A DNA stretch of 64,000 nt from contig NZ_FOPH01000007.1 in the NCBI RefSeq assembly GCF_900113415.1, positions 105,996 through 169,995 on the forward strand. The letters run 5' to 3'. A program made the position numbers and the translations under genes. Below the pieces are notes generated by a model. That model was not told where the DNA came from and did no database searches. It worked only from the letters and a program-made list of their open reading frames with translations. Shown here in pieces: positions 54,500 through 63,816 of the stretch (position 1 is the stretch's first letter; each line of letters begins with the position of its first letter). The DNA comes from Oribacterium sp. WCC10 (GTDB taxonomy: Bacteria; Bacillota; Clostridia; Lachnospirales; Lachnospiraceae).

Positions 54500-55454
54500 T
54501 GTAATACTTATCCGAAATGTACTGGCGTATACGAGGGGCAATAAACGTTGCAACATTCATCATATGGTATGCTGCCATGTAGAACTCCTTACCCTTTACT
54601 TTGGCATTGTCCATGAATGGAGTCAGCTTAAGATATTTATCATACGCTCGACTGTAATGATTAAGGTTCCCTCTGTTCCATGGACGTTCATCAGATGCAT
54701 AATGTACTATGTGCGGATGATGCTTAGCCAGATGGAAACTCTCTCTGGACTCTCCTGCGGCATAGGAAGAAGACTTCTCCACAAGTGTAGAGTACCTGAA
54801 ATAGTAGTAATTGGTTATAAAATCATAAGTCTGACCTATTCTCTTTATACGATCCTTCAGAACGTAGTTTAAAATATCCTGATCATTAAAAGGGAGCTTT
54901 CCACCCATTACATTGTAATAATCAAGGCAATCTGATTCCATATTCTCAGAACGCCACAATGAAAGATTGAACAGTATAACACCTGCGTTAAAATAATTAT
55001 CCTCCTCAGTAAGTCCTATGATATCTTTGACATCTGGATAAATCGTTGGCTCTGCCGCCATGGCAGCTATGCAATTGTTAAGTCTCAGGTTGTAAAGTCC
55101 TGACAGACTTCTCAGAACTACCGTATCACAATCCAGATACAATGCCTTGGTAACCGTTTCCGGAAGAATCGACCCCATGAGCAGTCTCGCAAGTGTAGTA
55201 ATACGAAATCTCCCGGTATCAAGTCCCGGAATTCTGTCCTTAAGCTCCTGCATGAGCCCCTCTATAGGATAAAAGGTCACCTTTCGTCCGTACAGCTTAA
55301 TCATCTGTCGTACCTTTTCCTTATTCTCCTCGGAAATAGCATCTGACAATATATGAAAAGTAAGCTGTTCTCCTCTATTATGTTCAATCAACGAAACAAT
55401 GGAGACTGCCATATGCTGACAGTATCCATTATCTGAAGCATATACAATATTCAT
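54480..55454 (-). CDS. GT8 glycosyltransferase
   Basis: This 324-residue retaining enzyme has the GT8 start NIVYASDNGYCQHMAVS, the metal-binding DCD in LYLDCDTVVL, NAGVILFN and a C-terminal HYASDERPW, as in galactosyl- or glucosyltransferases (LgtC/glycogenin family). Neither the ATG at 55454 nor the one at 55469 has a clear ribosome site. A perfect hairpin flanked by direct repeats lies just upstream. It overlaps the CgeB-like gene by about 20 bases. Confidence 0.88.
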   Translation of the reverse strand: MNIVYASDNGYCQHMAVSIVSLIEHNRGEQLTFHILSDAISEENKEKVRQMIKLYGRKVTFYPIEGLMQELKDRIPGLDTGRFRITTLARLLMGSILPETVTKALYLDCDTVVLRSLSGLYNLRLNNCIAAMAAEPTIYPDVKDIIGLTEEDNYFNAGVILFNLSLWRSENMESDCLDYYNVMGGKLPFNDQDILNYVLKDRIKRIGQTYDFITNYYYFRYSTLVEKSSSYAAGESRESFHLAKHHPHIVHYASDERPWNRGNLNHYSRAYDKYLKLTPFMDNAKVKGKEFYMAAYHMMNVATFIAPRIRQYISDKYYNDKVKK

Positions 55455-55531
55455 ATCTATATAACACATATGACCGGCTTGTTTAAGCCGGTCAGTTTAA
55501 CCTGTATTTATGGCAGTATCGATATAACACA
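55454..55531. repeat. Hairpin between two direct repeats upstream of the GT8 gene
   Basis: GACCGGCTT/AAGCCGGTC (55472-55493) is a perfect 9-bp stem with a 4-base loop. It is flanked by 15-base direct repeats TATC[T/G]ATATAACACA at 55454-55468 and 55517-55531. No T run follows in either direction. Confidence 0.6.
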
Positions 55532-55605
55532 GATATCTATCCGTCGGGCTTTTGTCCATATGCAAAAGCGGCTTTTTATCTCGATTTCCACCAAAAAATT
55601 TAATT

Positions 55606-57360
55606 TTATGAGTTACCAAACAGTGCCTTCGGCTTCTCGGTTCCTCTATTCTGCTCTACACGCTTCTTTCCGGCAGCCTCAGCCTCTTCCTTGAAGTAAA
55701 GACGGTTAACTGCACTGAAGATACCACGAATTGAAGAACGTGTCACATTGGAAGATATACCTACGCCATAGCTTGTCTTTCCGCTGTCCACATCCAAAAG
55801 GTGAATATAGGATACAGCCTTTGCTCCGGAGCCAAGTCCCAATGCATGCTCCTGATAGTCCAAAACCTTGGCATTGATCCCAATCTCATGATTAAGACCT
55901 GAAACAACCGCATCGATAGGGCCATTACCAACACCACCGAAAGTCTGCATATTTCCGTGATTCATATAAGTAACATTCGCAAGTGTGGTGTAGCTGTCGT
56001 CCTCTCCGTTTTCCGTATCTGTCATGCGGATATTCTTGAAGTGCATCGGTTCCTTCGTCTGAACATATCTTGCATCGAAGATATCGAAGATCTCCTGTGG
56101 TGAAACCTCTCCTTCCTGCTCAGAAAGTGCCTGTACATAATCTGCGAACTCTCTCTGCATTCCCTTGGGCAGCTTGTAACCAAACTGGGAATCCATAACA
56201 AAGGCAACCCCGCCTTTTCCGGACTGGGAATTGATACGAACGATAGGCTCGTACATTCTTCCGATATCCGAAGGATCGATAGGAAGGTAAGGCACCTCCC
56301 AAATCTGGGAATTTCTCTCCTTCATAGCCTGAACACCCTTATTGATGGCATCCTGATGAGAACCCGAAAAAGCCGTAAATACAAGAGCTCCTGCATATGG
56401 TGCTCTTGGAGGAATGCTCATCTTTGTACATCTCTCATATACTTCCTTTATAGAATTGATATCTTCAAGATTGAGCTTCGGATCAACACCGTGTGAGAAC
56501 ATATTGTAAGCAAGTGTCAGGATGTCAACATTACCGGTTCTCTCTCCATTACCGAAAAGAGTTCCCTCAACTCTGTCAGCACCTGCCAGCATGGCAAGCT
56601 CCGTAGAAGCAACACCTTCTCCTCTGTCATTATGAGGATGAACGGAAACGATCACATGCTCACGATGTTTTAAATGTTTACACATATACTCTATTTGGTC
56701 AGCATAAACATTGGGTGTATTCATCTCAACTGTAGACGGAAGATTGATGATAACTTCTCTTCCTTCTCCACACTCCCAGGCATCAAGAACAGCATTGCAG
56801 ATCTCTGCAGCATAATCCATCTCTGTTCCTGTGAAAGACTCCGGAGAATACTCAAGACGTATTTTTCCGGGGAAGTCCTTTGCGTACTTTTTAACCAAAG
56901 CCGTACCCGTAAGGGCGATATCTATGATCTCTTCCTTTGACTTATGGAAAACAACATCGCGCTGTAGAACAGAGGTTGAATTATAAATATGTACGATAGC
57001 CTTATCAAGTCCTGTAAGACATTCAAATGTCTTTTCCAGCTGCTCTGCACGACACTGTACAAGCACCTGTACTGTAACATCTGAAGGAATCATCTTACGC
57101 TCTATAAGCTGTCTGAGGAAATCGTACTCAATCTGTGATGCAGCCGGAAAACCGACCTCAATCTCCTTGAAACCAAGCTTTACCAACATCTGGAAAAACT
57201 CGATCTTCTCCTCAACACTCATCGGGTCAACAAGTGCCTGATTTCCATCACGAAGATCCACCGAACACCATACAGGTGCCTCGGTTATCTCATTGTCAAC
57301 CCATGTTCTTTCCGGATATTTAAACGCCGGAAATCTTCTGTAACGCTTGTAATTCAACAT
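55606..57360 (-). CDS. leuA: 2-isopropylmalate synthase (long LeuA type)
   Basis: This enzyme condenses acetyl-CoA with 2-oxoisovalerate in the first step of leucine synthesis. The 584-residue protein has CSVDLRDGNQALVDPM (catalytic Arg-Asp), SVHPHNDRGEG (metal His) and a C-terminal LeuA regulatory domain (about 430-560) for leucine feedback. It belongs to the long class like the actinobacterial enzyme. No other leu genes are adjacent. A leader with two hairpins separates it from glmM. Confidence 0.95.
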   Translation of the reverse strand: MLNYKRYRRFPAFKYPERTWVDNEITEAPVWCSVDLRDGNQALVDPMSVEEKIEFFQMLVKLGFKEIEVGFPAASQIEYDFLRQLIERKMIPSDVTVQVLVQCRAEQLEKTFECLTGLDKAIVHIYNSTSVLQRDVVFHKSKEEIIDIALTGTALVKKYAKDFPGKIRLEYSPESFTGTEMDYAAEICNAVLDAWECGEGREVIINLPSTVEMNTPNVYADQIEYMCKHLKHREHVIVSVHPHNDRGEGVASTELAMLAGADRVEGTLFGNGERTGNVDILTLAYNMFSHGVDPKLNLEDINSIKEVYERCTKMSIPPRAPYAGALVFTAFSGSHQDAINKGVQAMKERNSQIWEVPYLPIDPSDIGRMYEPIVRINSQSGKGGVAFVMDSQFGYKLPKGMQREFADYVQALSEQEGEVSPQEIFDIFDARYVQTKEPMHFKNIRMTDTENGEDDSYTTLANVTYMNHGNMQTFGGVGNGPIDAVVSGLNHEIGINAKVLDYQEHALGLGSGAKAVSYIHLLDVDSGKTSYGVGISSNVTRSSIRGIFSAVNRLYFKEEAEAAGKKRVEQNRGTEKPKALFGNS

Positions 57361-57389
57361 ATGTTATCTCCCTTTCTATCCCGCACCTC

Positions 57390-57448
57390 CGGTTCCGGAT
57401 TATATCCGGTGAAACCGTCAGCGCCATATATCAGATTGTTTGAATCTG
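57390..57448 (-). promoter_or_regulatory. Two hairpins in the leuA leader
   Basis: On the minus strand CAGATT/AATCTG (57432-57448) precedes CGGTT..CCGGAT/ATCCGG..AACCG (57390-57417). Neither is followed by a T run. No T-box sequence or leucine-rich leader peptide was found. Confidence 0.45.
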
Positions 57449-57517
57449 ACACATCCTGTGAAGTTTCTGTCTAAATTACCGCCCTTAGAGAGCTCCCCAC
57501 ATTACTCCATTATATAA

Positions 57518-58882
57518 TCACTTAACAGAGAGAACTAGTCCCCTCTCTTTCATAACATCTATAACCTGATCAACATACTTTTCGCACTTTGAAAGAGTAT
57601 CGGCCTCCACCATAACTCTTACGAGAGGTTCTGTACCGGATGCGCGAAGAAGTATTCTTCCTGAAGATCCAAGCTCCTCAGTCACCTTATCAACAGCCTT
57701 AAGAACCTCTTCATCCTTCTGCGCCATTTCCTTGTCCTGTACCTTGACATTCTTTAGAACCTGTGGAAACACAGTAAACGGTGATGCAAGTTCCTTCAGA
57801 GACTTCTTCTTTGCAAGCATGGTCTCCATAACCTTGATTGAAGTAAGAATTCCGTCACCTGTTGTGGCATGACGCATAAAAATGATATGTCCGGACTGCT
57901 CTCCGCCGAGAGCGAAACCATTCTGTGACATGTTCTCGTAAACGAATCTGTCACCAACTTTGGTCTTCTCATATTTGATACCGACTTCGTCAAGAGCCTT
58001 GTATAATCCGAAGTTTGACATAACAGTGGTAACTATAGTGTCATCCTGAAGCTGACCCTGCTCTTTCATATAGCAGCCGCAAACATACATGATCTGATCA
58101 CCATCGATGAGATTGCCTTCCTCGTCTACAGCAAGGCATCTGTCTGCATCTCCATCATAGGCAAATCCTACATCACATCCATGTTCACGGACAAAGTTCT
58201 GAAGAGATTCGATATGGGTTGAACCGCAATTCTCGTTAATATTTACACCGTTAGGCTCGTTATGAATAACATGTGTATCTGCACCGAGAGCGTCAAATAC
58301 AGATTTGGCAATAGAAGATGCCGAACCGTTTGAACAGTCCAGTGCCACTTTCTTGCCCTTGAAGCTCTTAGTCGCAAGAGAAATAAGATAACCGATATAT
58401 CTGTTTCTACCAGCAGCGAAATCCACAGTTCTTCCGACATTTTCTCTTACAGCCAAAGGAACTTCCGGAGTCTTTCCGTCAAGATATGCCTCAATCTTTT
58501 CGATAACATCTTCGCCAAGCTTCTCACCATTTCCATTGATAACCTTCAATCCGTTATCATAAAACGGATTGTGTGATGCAGAAATCATGACGCCGCAATC
58601 AAAATCCTCTGATCTTGCAACATACGCAACAGAAGGAGTGGTTGTTACGTGAAGAAGATATGCATCTGCCCCTGTTGCTGTGATACCGGCTGCAATAGAA
58701 TACTCAAACATGTAGCTTGAACGACGGGTATCCTTACCTATTACTATTCTGCAGCGCTCTCCTTCCTTCTTGCCCTGTCCGTAGTACCAGCCAAGGAACT
58801 TTCCCACTCGAAATGCACTGTCTGCGGTAAGATTAACATTTGCCTCTCCGCGATAGCCATCTGTTCCAAAATATTTGCCCAT
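57518..58882 (-). CDS. glmM: Phosphoglucosamine mutase
   Basis: This enzyme converts glucosamine 6-phosphate to the 1-phosphate, toward UDP-GlcNAc for peptidoglycan. The 454-residue protein has the phosphoserine loop ISASHNPFYDNGLK (active Ser about 104), the metal-binding DGDADRCLAVD and the C-terminal phosphate loop RASGTEPLVRVM. It lies just upstream of leuA and downstream of the rfb genes, supplying precursor for the surrounding polysaccharide genes. Confidence 0.97.
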   Translation of the reverse strand: MGKYFGTDGYRGEANVNLTADSAFRVGKFLGWYYGQGKKEGERCRIVIGKDTRRSSYMFEYSIAAGITATGADAYLLHVTTTPSVAYVARSEDFDCGVMISASHNPFYDNGLKVINGNGEKLGEDVIEKIEAYLDGKTPEVPLAVRENVGRTVDFAAGRNRYIGYLISLATKSFKGKKVALDCSNGSASSIAKSVFDALGADTHVIHNEPNGVNINENCGSTHIESLQNFVREHGCDVGFAYDGDADRCLAVDEEGNLIDGDQIMYVCGCYMKEQGQLQDDTIVTTVMSNFGLYKALDEVGIKYEKTKVGDRFVYENMSQNGFALGGEQSGHIIFMRHATTGDGILTSIKVMETMLAKKKSLKELASPFTVFPQVLKNVKVQDKEMAQKDEEVLKAVDKVTEELGSSGRILLRASGTEPLVRVMVEADTLSKCEKYVDQVIDVMKERGLVLSVK

Positions 58883-58940
58883 AATTCACTCCTATTGTTT
58901 TGAAATCCCACACTCTGAACATTCTTTATCGAGCATGAAA

Positions 58941-58982
58941 TCAATAACACTTTCCACACTATGTGTGCTTAATCCTAATCAG
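58941..58982 (-). repeat. Dispersed intergenic repeat, copy before glmM
   Basis: On the minus strand CTGATTAGGATTAAGCACAC aligns with CTGATTAGCGCC and GCACACAT of the 63817 copy, then a GTGTG and AAGTG follow. It is the distal half only. Confidence 0.5.
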
Positions 58983-59089
58983 CGAAAGGTAAGCCATCTA
59001 TAATCCCTGTCCGAATTTTCGACCCAACGCATCAATCTGCATTGAGAATCCGTGTCCGGACATCTTAGTATCCAGGAAAGCGATTCCTG

Positions 59090-60013
59090 TCAATCCTCAG
59101 TTTCCTTCAAAGCTTCAAGATATCTCGAAAGTGCATCCTGCCATGTCGGAAGCGGCTTAAATCCATTTTCAACAAGCTTTGACTTATCAAGCCTTGAGTT
59201 AAACGGACGAGCTGCCTTACTGAGACCGTACTCAGCTGTTGTCACAGGCAGAACCTCTGTCTTAAGTCCGGCCTGACGATATATCTCCTTTGTAAAATCA
59301 TACCAGCTGATATAACCGCCCTCATTTGTCGCATGATAGTATCCGTACTTTTCAGTTTCAAGCATGTCTACAAGCAGTACGGATAAATCAAGAGTATAGG
59401 TAGGTGTACCGATCTGATCATTAACCACACGAACTGTATCGTGAGTCTTTCCTACATTCAGCATAGTCTTGATGAAATTCTTTCCGTTAAGTCCGAATAC
59501 CCATGCAATACGAACGATAAAATACTTATCCAGTGTCTCTGAAACAGCAAGCTCTCCGCCAAGCTTTGTTTCACCATAGTAGTTAAGAGGTGCATAGTCT
59601 TTGCAATCCGCCTTCCATGGCTCAGTACCCTGTCCGTTGAATACATAATCCGTTGAAATGTAGATCATCTTCGCATCAAGCTTTTTGGCAACGTCAGCGA
59701 TATTCTTCGCTCCGTCAATGTTTATGGCCTTTACCTTATCCTTTTTATCTTCATCCTCGGCTAGGTCAACTGCTGTCCATGCCGCGCAATGCACGATGAC
59801 ATCGGGAGCAGCCTCTGTTATAACACGGTCAACCTGCTCACGGTCTGTGATATCCATGGAAACATATGGCATCCCGGTTACCGCACTACCATCCTGAATT
59901 CCACTGTAAACAGCCTCTATTCCGGAACCTATTCCCTCGTGACCTCTCCTTGCAAGTTCATTCATGACATCATGGCCAAGCTGTCCGCAGACACCTGTAA
60001 CAAATACTTTCAA
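59090..60013 (-). CDS. rfbD: dTDP-4-dehydrorhamnose reductase
   Basis: This NADPH-dependent SDR makes dTDP-L-rhamnose. The 307-residue protein begins KVFVTGVCGQLGHDV, has STDYVFNG and the YYGETKLGGE form of the YxxxK active site. I start it at TTG 60013 with AGTGAG seven bases upstream, since family proteins begin at this point; a GTG four codons earlier or a far ATG would add a poor extension. It follows rfbB in an operon. Confidence 0.93.
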   Translation of the reverse strand: MKVFVTGVCGQLGHDVMNELARRGHEGIGSGIEAVYSGIQDGSAVTGMPYVSMDITDREQVDRVITEAAPDVIVHCAAWTAVDLAEDEDKKDKVKAINIDGAKNIADVAKKLDAKMIYISTDYVFNGQGTEPWKADCKDYAPLNYYGETKLGGELAVSETLDKYFIVRIAWVFGLNGKNFIKTMLNVGKTHDTVRVVNDQIGTPTYTLDLSVLLVDMLETEKYGYYHATNEGGYISWYDFTKEIYRQAGLKTEVLPVTTAEYGLSKAARPFNSRLDKSKLVENGFKPLPTWQDALSRYLEALKETED

Positions 60014-60096
60014 ACTTTTTCTCACTTTCTTTTTATGTAACTTAAGCGCAGGAGTGCAACAAACACCCTGCGCTATCTCTTTAAAGGAATGACTTA

Positions 60097-61131
60097 TCAA
60101 TCTGTAAGTCCCTTACCCTTTACATACATTTTGTCAAAATAGCTCTCATACTCACCGGAAATGATATGCTCCCACCACTCCTTGTTGTTGAGATACCAGT
60201 CAATGGTTACAGGGATACCTGTATCAAATGTAAACTCAGGCTTCCATCCAAGCTCTGTCTCCATCTTTGTAGGATCCATAGCATATCTCTGATCATGACC
60301 CGGTCTGTCCTTAACGTACTCAATGAGTGACTCAGGCTTTCCGAGTGCCTTAAGGATAGTCTTAACAACCTCAAGGTTTGTTCTCTCGTTGTGCCCGCCG
60401 ATATTGTAAACCTCACCAACCTTTCCGTTACGAACGATAAGGTCGATAGCCTTACAGTGATCTGTTACATAGAGCCAGTCACGAACATTGGCACCGTTTC
60501 CGTATACCGGGATCTTCTCATCGTTAAGCGCTCTTGAGATAACAAGCGGAATAAGCTTCTCAGGGAAGTGATATGGTCCGTAGTTGTTTGAGCATCTTGA
60601 AATGGTTGTAGGAATACCGAATGTTCTGTGGTATGCCATAACAAAAAGGTCTGCTGATGCCTTTGATGCAGAGTATGGTGAAGATGCCTTGATCTTGTTA
60701 TCCTCTGTGAAGAAAAGGTCAGGTCTGTCAAGTGGAAGGTCTCCGTATACCTCATCAGTTGATACCTGATGATATCTCTTGATTCCGTACTCCTTACATG
60801 CATCAAGAAGTGTAACTGTTCCGCCTACGTTTGTCTTAAGGAAGATTCCCGGATCAGCCACTGAACGGTCCACATGAGACTCTGCTGCAAAGTTAATGAT
60901 TACATCAGGCTTCTCCTCTTCAAAAAGTCTGAAGATAAACTCTCTGTCAGCGATATCTCCCTTTACAAACTTATAGTTTGGCTTGCCCTCAAGTGGTGCA
61001 AGTGTCTCAAGATTTCCTGCATAGGTAAGTGCATCAAGGCAGATCCACTGATCATCAGGATAAGTATTAACAGCAAAATGCATGAAGTTGCCGCCGATAA
61101 AACCGGCGCCGCCTGTTACTATATATTTCAT
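60097..61131 (-). CDS. rfbB: dTDP-glucose 4,6-dehydratase
   Basis: This NAD-dependent enzyme forms dTDP-4-dehydro-6-deoxyglucose. The 344-residue protein begins KYIVTGGAGFIGGNF, has the catalytic DEVYGDL and YSASKASAD (YxxxK) and the RCSNNYGPYHFPEK substrate segment. The ATG at 61131 is six bases after GGAG. It lies between rfbA and rfbD. Confidence 0.97.
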   Translation of the reverse strand: MKYIVTGGAGFIGGNFMHFAVNTYPDDQWICLDALTYAGNLETLAPLEGKPNYKFVKGDIADREFIFRLFEEEKPDVIINFAAESHVDRSVADPGIFLKTNVGGTVTLLDACKEYGIKRYHQVSTDEVYGDLPLDRPDLFFTEDNKIKASSPYSASKASADLFVMAYHRTFGIPTTISRCSNNYGPYHFPEKLIPLVISRALNDEKIPVYGNGANVRDWLYVTDHCKAIDLIVRNGKVGEVYNIGGHNERTNLEVVKTILKALGKPESLIEYVKDRPGHDQRYAMDPTKMETELGWKPEFTFDTGIPVTIDWYLNNKEWWEHIISGEYESYFDKMYVKGKGLTD

Positions 61132-61271
61132 CTGATTCTCCATTCTATATGCCGACCACAGTGATCAGCCATATGTAACGTATTGTATTCTGTAATGCAG
61201 AAGGGCTCCACTCTGACCCATGATAAAAACATGGCATCACCATAATCAGAACCGGAAGCCAGCCGCATATA

Positions 61272-62162
61272 TCACTCTGTAAGCTTATCTACATACTTAC
61301 CGTCAAGGATATCCTTGAGATATCGTCCGTACTCATTCTTCTTGTACATCTCATAAGCTTCCTGAACCTTCTCAGCGTCAATCCAGCCATTAAGGTAGGC
61401 AATCTCTTCAAGACATGCGATCTTACGATGCTCATGAGTCTCAATGGTATGAACGAAGTTTGTAGCATCAACAAGAGACTCCTGGGTACCGGTGTCAAGC
61501 CATGTAAAGCCCTGTCCGAGAAGAGTCACATCAAGTTCACCATCCTCAAGATAGATTCTGTTAAGGTCTGTGATCTCAAGCTCACCTCTTGCTGAAGGCT
61601 TAAGGTTCTTTGCATACTCAACGACCTTATTGTCATAGAAATAAAGACCTGTCACACAGTAATTGGACTTAGGATGCTCAGGCTTCTCTTCAATAGAAAT
61701 AGCCTTTCCATTCTTATCAAACTCAACGATACCAAATCTCTCAGGATCGTCAACATAATATCCGAAAACTGTAGCACCTGACTTCTTTGAAGCAGCACTT
61801 CTGAGAAGCTTTTTAAAACCGTGTCCTGAGAAAATGTTATCTCCGAGGATCATGGCTACTGAGTCATCACCAATAAACTCTGCACCAAGTATAAATGCCT
61901 GTGCAAGTCCGTCAGGAGACGGCTGTACTTTATATTCAAGATTGATTCCAAACTGACTACCGTCTCCAAGAAGTTCCTTGAATCTCGGTGTATCATTTGG
62001 AGTAGATATAAGCAGAATGTCACGAATGCCAGCATTCATAAGAACGCTGAGCGGATAATAGATCATCGGCTTGTCATAAATCGGAAGTAACTGTTTTGAG
62101 GTTACCTTTGTAAGCGGATATAATCTCGTACCGGAACCACCGGCAAGTATAATTCCCTTCAT
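61272..62162 (-). CDS. rfbA: Glucose-1-phosphate thymidylyltransferase
   Basis: This enzyme makes dTDP-glucose, first step to dTDP-rhamnose. The 296-residue protein begins [19 protein letters not shown], with the nucleotide-binding GGSGTRL, the [13 protein letters not shown] segment and the LGDNIFSG metal site. The ATG at 62162 has AAAAGGAG six bases upstream. It is the first gene of the rfb operon (rfbA-rfbB-rfbD); a promoter lies just upstream. No rfbC gene was found. Confidence 0.97.
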   Translation of the reverse strand: MKGIILAGGSGTRLYPLTKVTSKQLLPIYDKPMIYYPLSVLMNAGIRDILLISTPNDTPRFKELLGDGSQFGINLEYKVQPSPDGLAQAFILGAEFIGDDSVAMILGDNIFSGHGFKKLLRSAASKKSGATVFGYYVDDPERFGIVEFDKNGKAISIEEKPEHPKSNYCVTGLYFYDNKVVEYAKNLKPSARGELEITDLNRIYLEDGELDVTLLGQGFTWLDTGTQESLVDATNFVHTIETHEHRKIACLEEIAYLNGWIDAEKVQEAYEMYKKNEYGRYLKDILDGKYVDKLTE

Positions 62163-62226
62163 AAATGCTCCTTTTACTATCAGGTATGATAAAGCCCCCT
62201 CAAATTTGGGCATAGTTCACCCGACA

Positions 62227-62256
62227 TGTATACATACTTTTTGAATTTTAACACAA
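62227..62256 (-). promoter_or_regulatory. Promoter of the rfbABD operon
   Basis: On the minus strand TTGTGT (62256-62251) and TATACA (62232-62227) are 18 bases apart, about 65 bases before the rfbA start. Confidence 0.5.
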
Positions 62257-62470
62257 TAGGTACATATATACAAATCTAAATTTTATTAACTATAAAAATA
62301 CAGAACGGCACCGGCTCACCCGATTGATTTTGCATGGTGTTAAAAAGTCCGGTTCGGATTGTACCGTTATACCTCCCGATACCTGTTTTACCTGTCAGAT
62401 ATACCATTAAGCCATACTCTCTTACACGCATCTCTTCAATTGTATTACGTCACTGTTGCCTTCAATAATC

Positions 62471-62499
62471 TTGATTAGCAGGAATTGTCATGTTATAGT
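62471..62499 (+). promoter_or_regulatory. Promoter of mnmA
   Basis: TTGATT and TATAGT are 17 bases apart, with the start codon about 57 bases downstream. Confidence 0.65.
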
Positions 62500-62556
62500 C
62501 TCCTAAAATTAATCAGCAAACGTCATTATTCTATAAATAGAAGAAAGAAGAAATAT

Positions 62557-63663
62557 ATGTCTGAAAAAAAAGCATTGATTGCAATGAGCGGAGGAGTTGA
62601 CAGTTCTGTTGCCGCCGCTCTCATGTGTGAAGCAGGTTTTGACTGCATTGGTGTAACCATGAAATTATATGATAGAGACTCCTCGGCAAACTGCCGCGAT
62701 AACACATGCTGTACTCTGGAGGACACAGAGGATGCCCGACAGGTTGCCGACAGCCTTGATATGCCCTACTACGTCTTCAACTTCACAGAAGACTTTGACA
62801 GGCAGGTTATCGAGCGATTCGTGAAGACCTATCAGGCCGGAGGAACTCCAAATCCCTGTATTGAATGCAATCGCTATATGAAGCACGAAAAGCTTTATCA
62901 CAAAGCCAAAGACCTTAACTGCGATTTCATTGTCACAGGTCACTACGCGCGCATAGAGCAGGATCCCGGCACCGGTCGCTGGCTTCTCAAGAAGTCCAGA
63001 AACATATCCAAAGATCAGAGTTACGTTCTGTACTTCATGAATCAGGAACAGCTCGCTCACACAAAGTTTCCTCTAGGTGATTTTGCTTCCAAAGATGAGG
63101 TGCGTGCCGAAGCAGAGAAACACGGATTTATAAATGCCCACAAACATGACTCACAGGACATCTGTTTTGTAGATGGTGATTACGGTGATTTCATCGAAGA
63201 CTACACCGGAGAAACATTTGAACCCGGAAACTTCGTAGATACCGAAGGCAATGTCCTCGGGCAGCACAAGGGAATCATCCGCTACACTGTAGGGCAGCGC
63301 AAAGGCCTGGGTCTCGCACTCAAGCAGCCTATGTACGTGTGCGACAAGGACATGGAGAAAAATGAAGTCATCCTGACTGTAGGGCCTGAACTTTACTCAA
63401 AAGCACTCATCGCTGAAGACTTCAACTGGATACCTTTTGACACTCCGAAAGAGCCTGTAAAAGTCACCGTAAAAACACGTTACAAGGCAAAGGAAGTTCC
63501 TGCAACCGCAGAGGTTCTGCGAGATAAAAACGGAATTGCCACAGGACAGGTAAAAATCACATTTGATACTCCGGAACGTGCTGTCGCCATAGGTCAGGCA
63601 GTAGTTCTCTATGACGGTGATGTGGTAGTGGGCGGAGGAACCATAGTAAAATCCATAAAGTGA
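62557..63663 (+). CDS. mnmA: tRNA-specific 2-thiouridylase
   Basis: This enzyme thiolates U34 of tRNA-Lys, -Glu and -Gln. The 368-residue protein has the PP-loop AMSGGVDSSVA, the first catalytic Cys in GGTPNPCIECN, the second in the QDICFV segment and the C-terminal barrel (about 275-368). ATG 62557 is the conserved start, with GAAGAA upstream; the longer reading adds 24 unsupported residues. It is followed by a strong hairpin. Confidence 0.97.
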   Translation: MSEKKALIAMSGGVDSSVAAALMCEAGFDCIGVTMKLYDRDSSANCRDNTCCTLEDTEDARQVADSLDMPYYVFNFTEDFDRQVIERFVKTYQAGGTPNPCIECNRYMKHEKLYHKAKDLNCDFIVTGHYARIEQDPGTGRWLLKKSRNISKDQSYVLYFMNQEQLAHTKFPLGDFASKDEVRAEAEKHGFINAHKHDSQDICFVDGDYGDFIEDYTGETFEPGNFVDTEGNVLGQHKGIIRYTVGQRKGLGLALKQPMYVCDKDMEKNEVILTVGPELYSKALIAEDFNWIPFDTPKEPVKVTVKTRYKAKEVPATAEVLRDKNGIATGQVKITFDTPERAVAIGQAVVLYDGDVVVGGGTIVKSIK

Positions 63664-63750
63664 TACGGGTGAGTATATCTTTCCATAACTTTCATGACAG
63701 ATACCAAAAATGCAATATGTTCGCATAAATTTATTATTTCATAATTAATA

Positions 63751-63798
63751 AAAGCCTGTATTTCCAACACACTATCATGTTGAAAATACAGGCTTTTT
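63751..63798. terminator. Terminator after mnmA
   Basis: AAAGCCTGTATTTCCAACA pairs with the matching TGTTGAAAATACAGGCTTT, one mismatch, then a T run; A run before it, so it can work both ways. Confidence 0.92.
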
Positions 63799-63816
63799 AA
63801 TATTCTTTAATAATAT

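Larger units (their letters stand above)
62163..62556. other. Divergent intergenic region between rfbA and mnmA
   Basis: No gene is seen. It holds promoters for rfbA (62227-62256, minus) and mnmA (62471-62499, plus). The 200 bases between show no structure I can support. Confidence 0.5.

Noticed and set aside
55520..55600. GCTTTTG/CAAAAGC hairpin after leuA, considered as its terminator
   Set aside because: The T run follows on the plus strand, not the minus strand where leuA is read, and no plus-strand gene precedes it.
60014..60100. N-terminal extension of rfbD to the first ATG
   Set aside because: Family members start at KVFVTG; the extension has no ribosome site and ends next to the rfbB stop.
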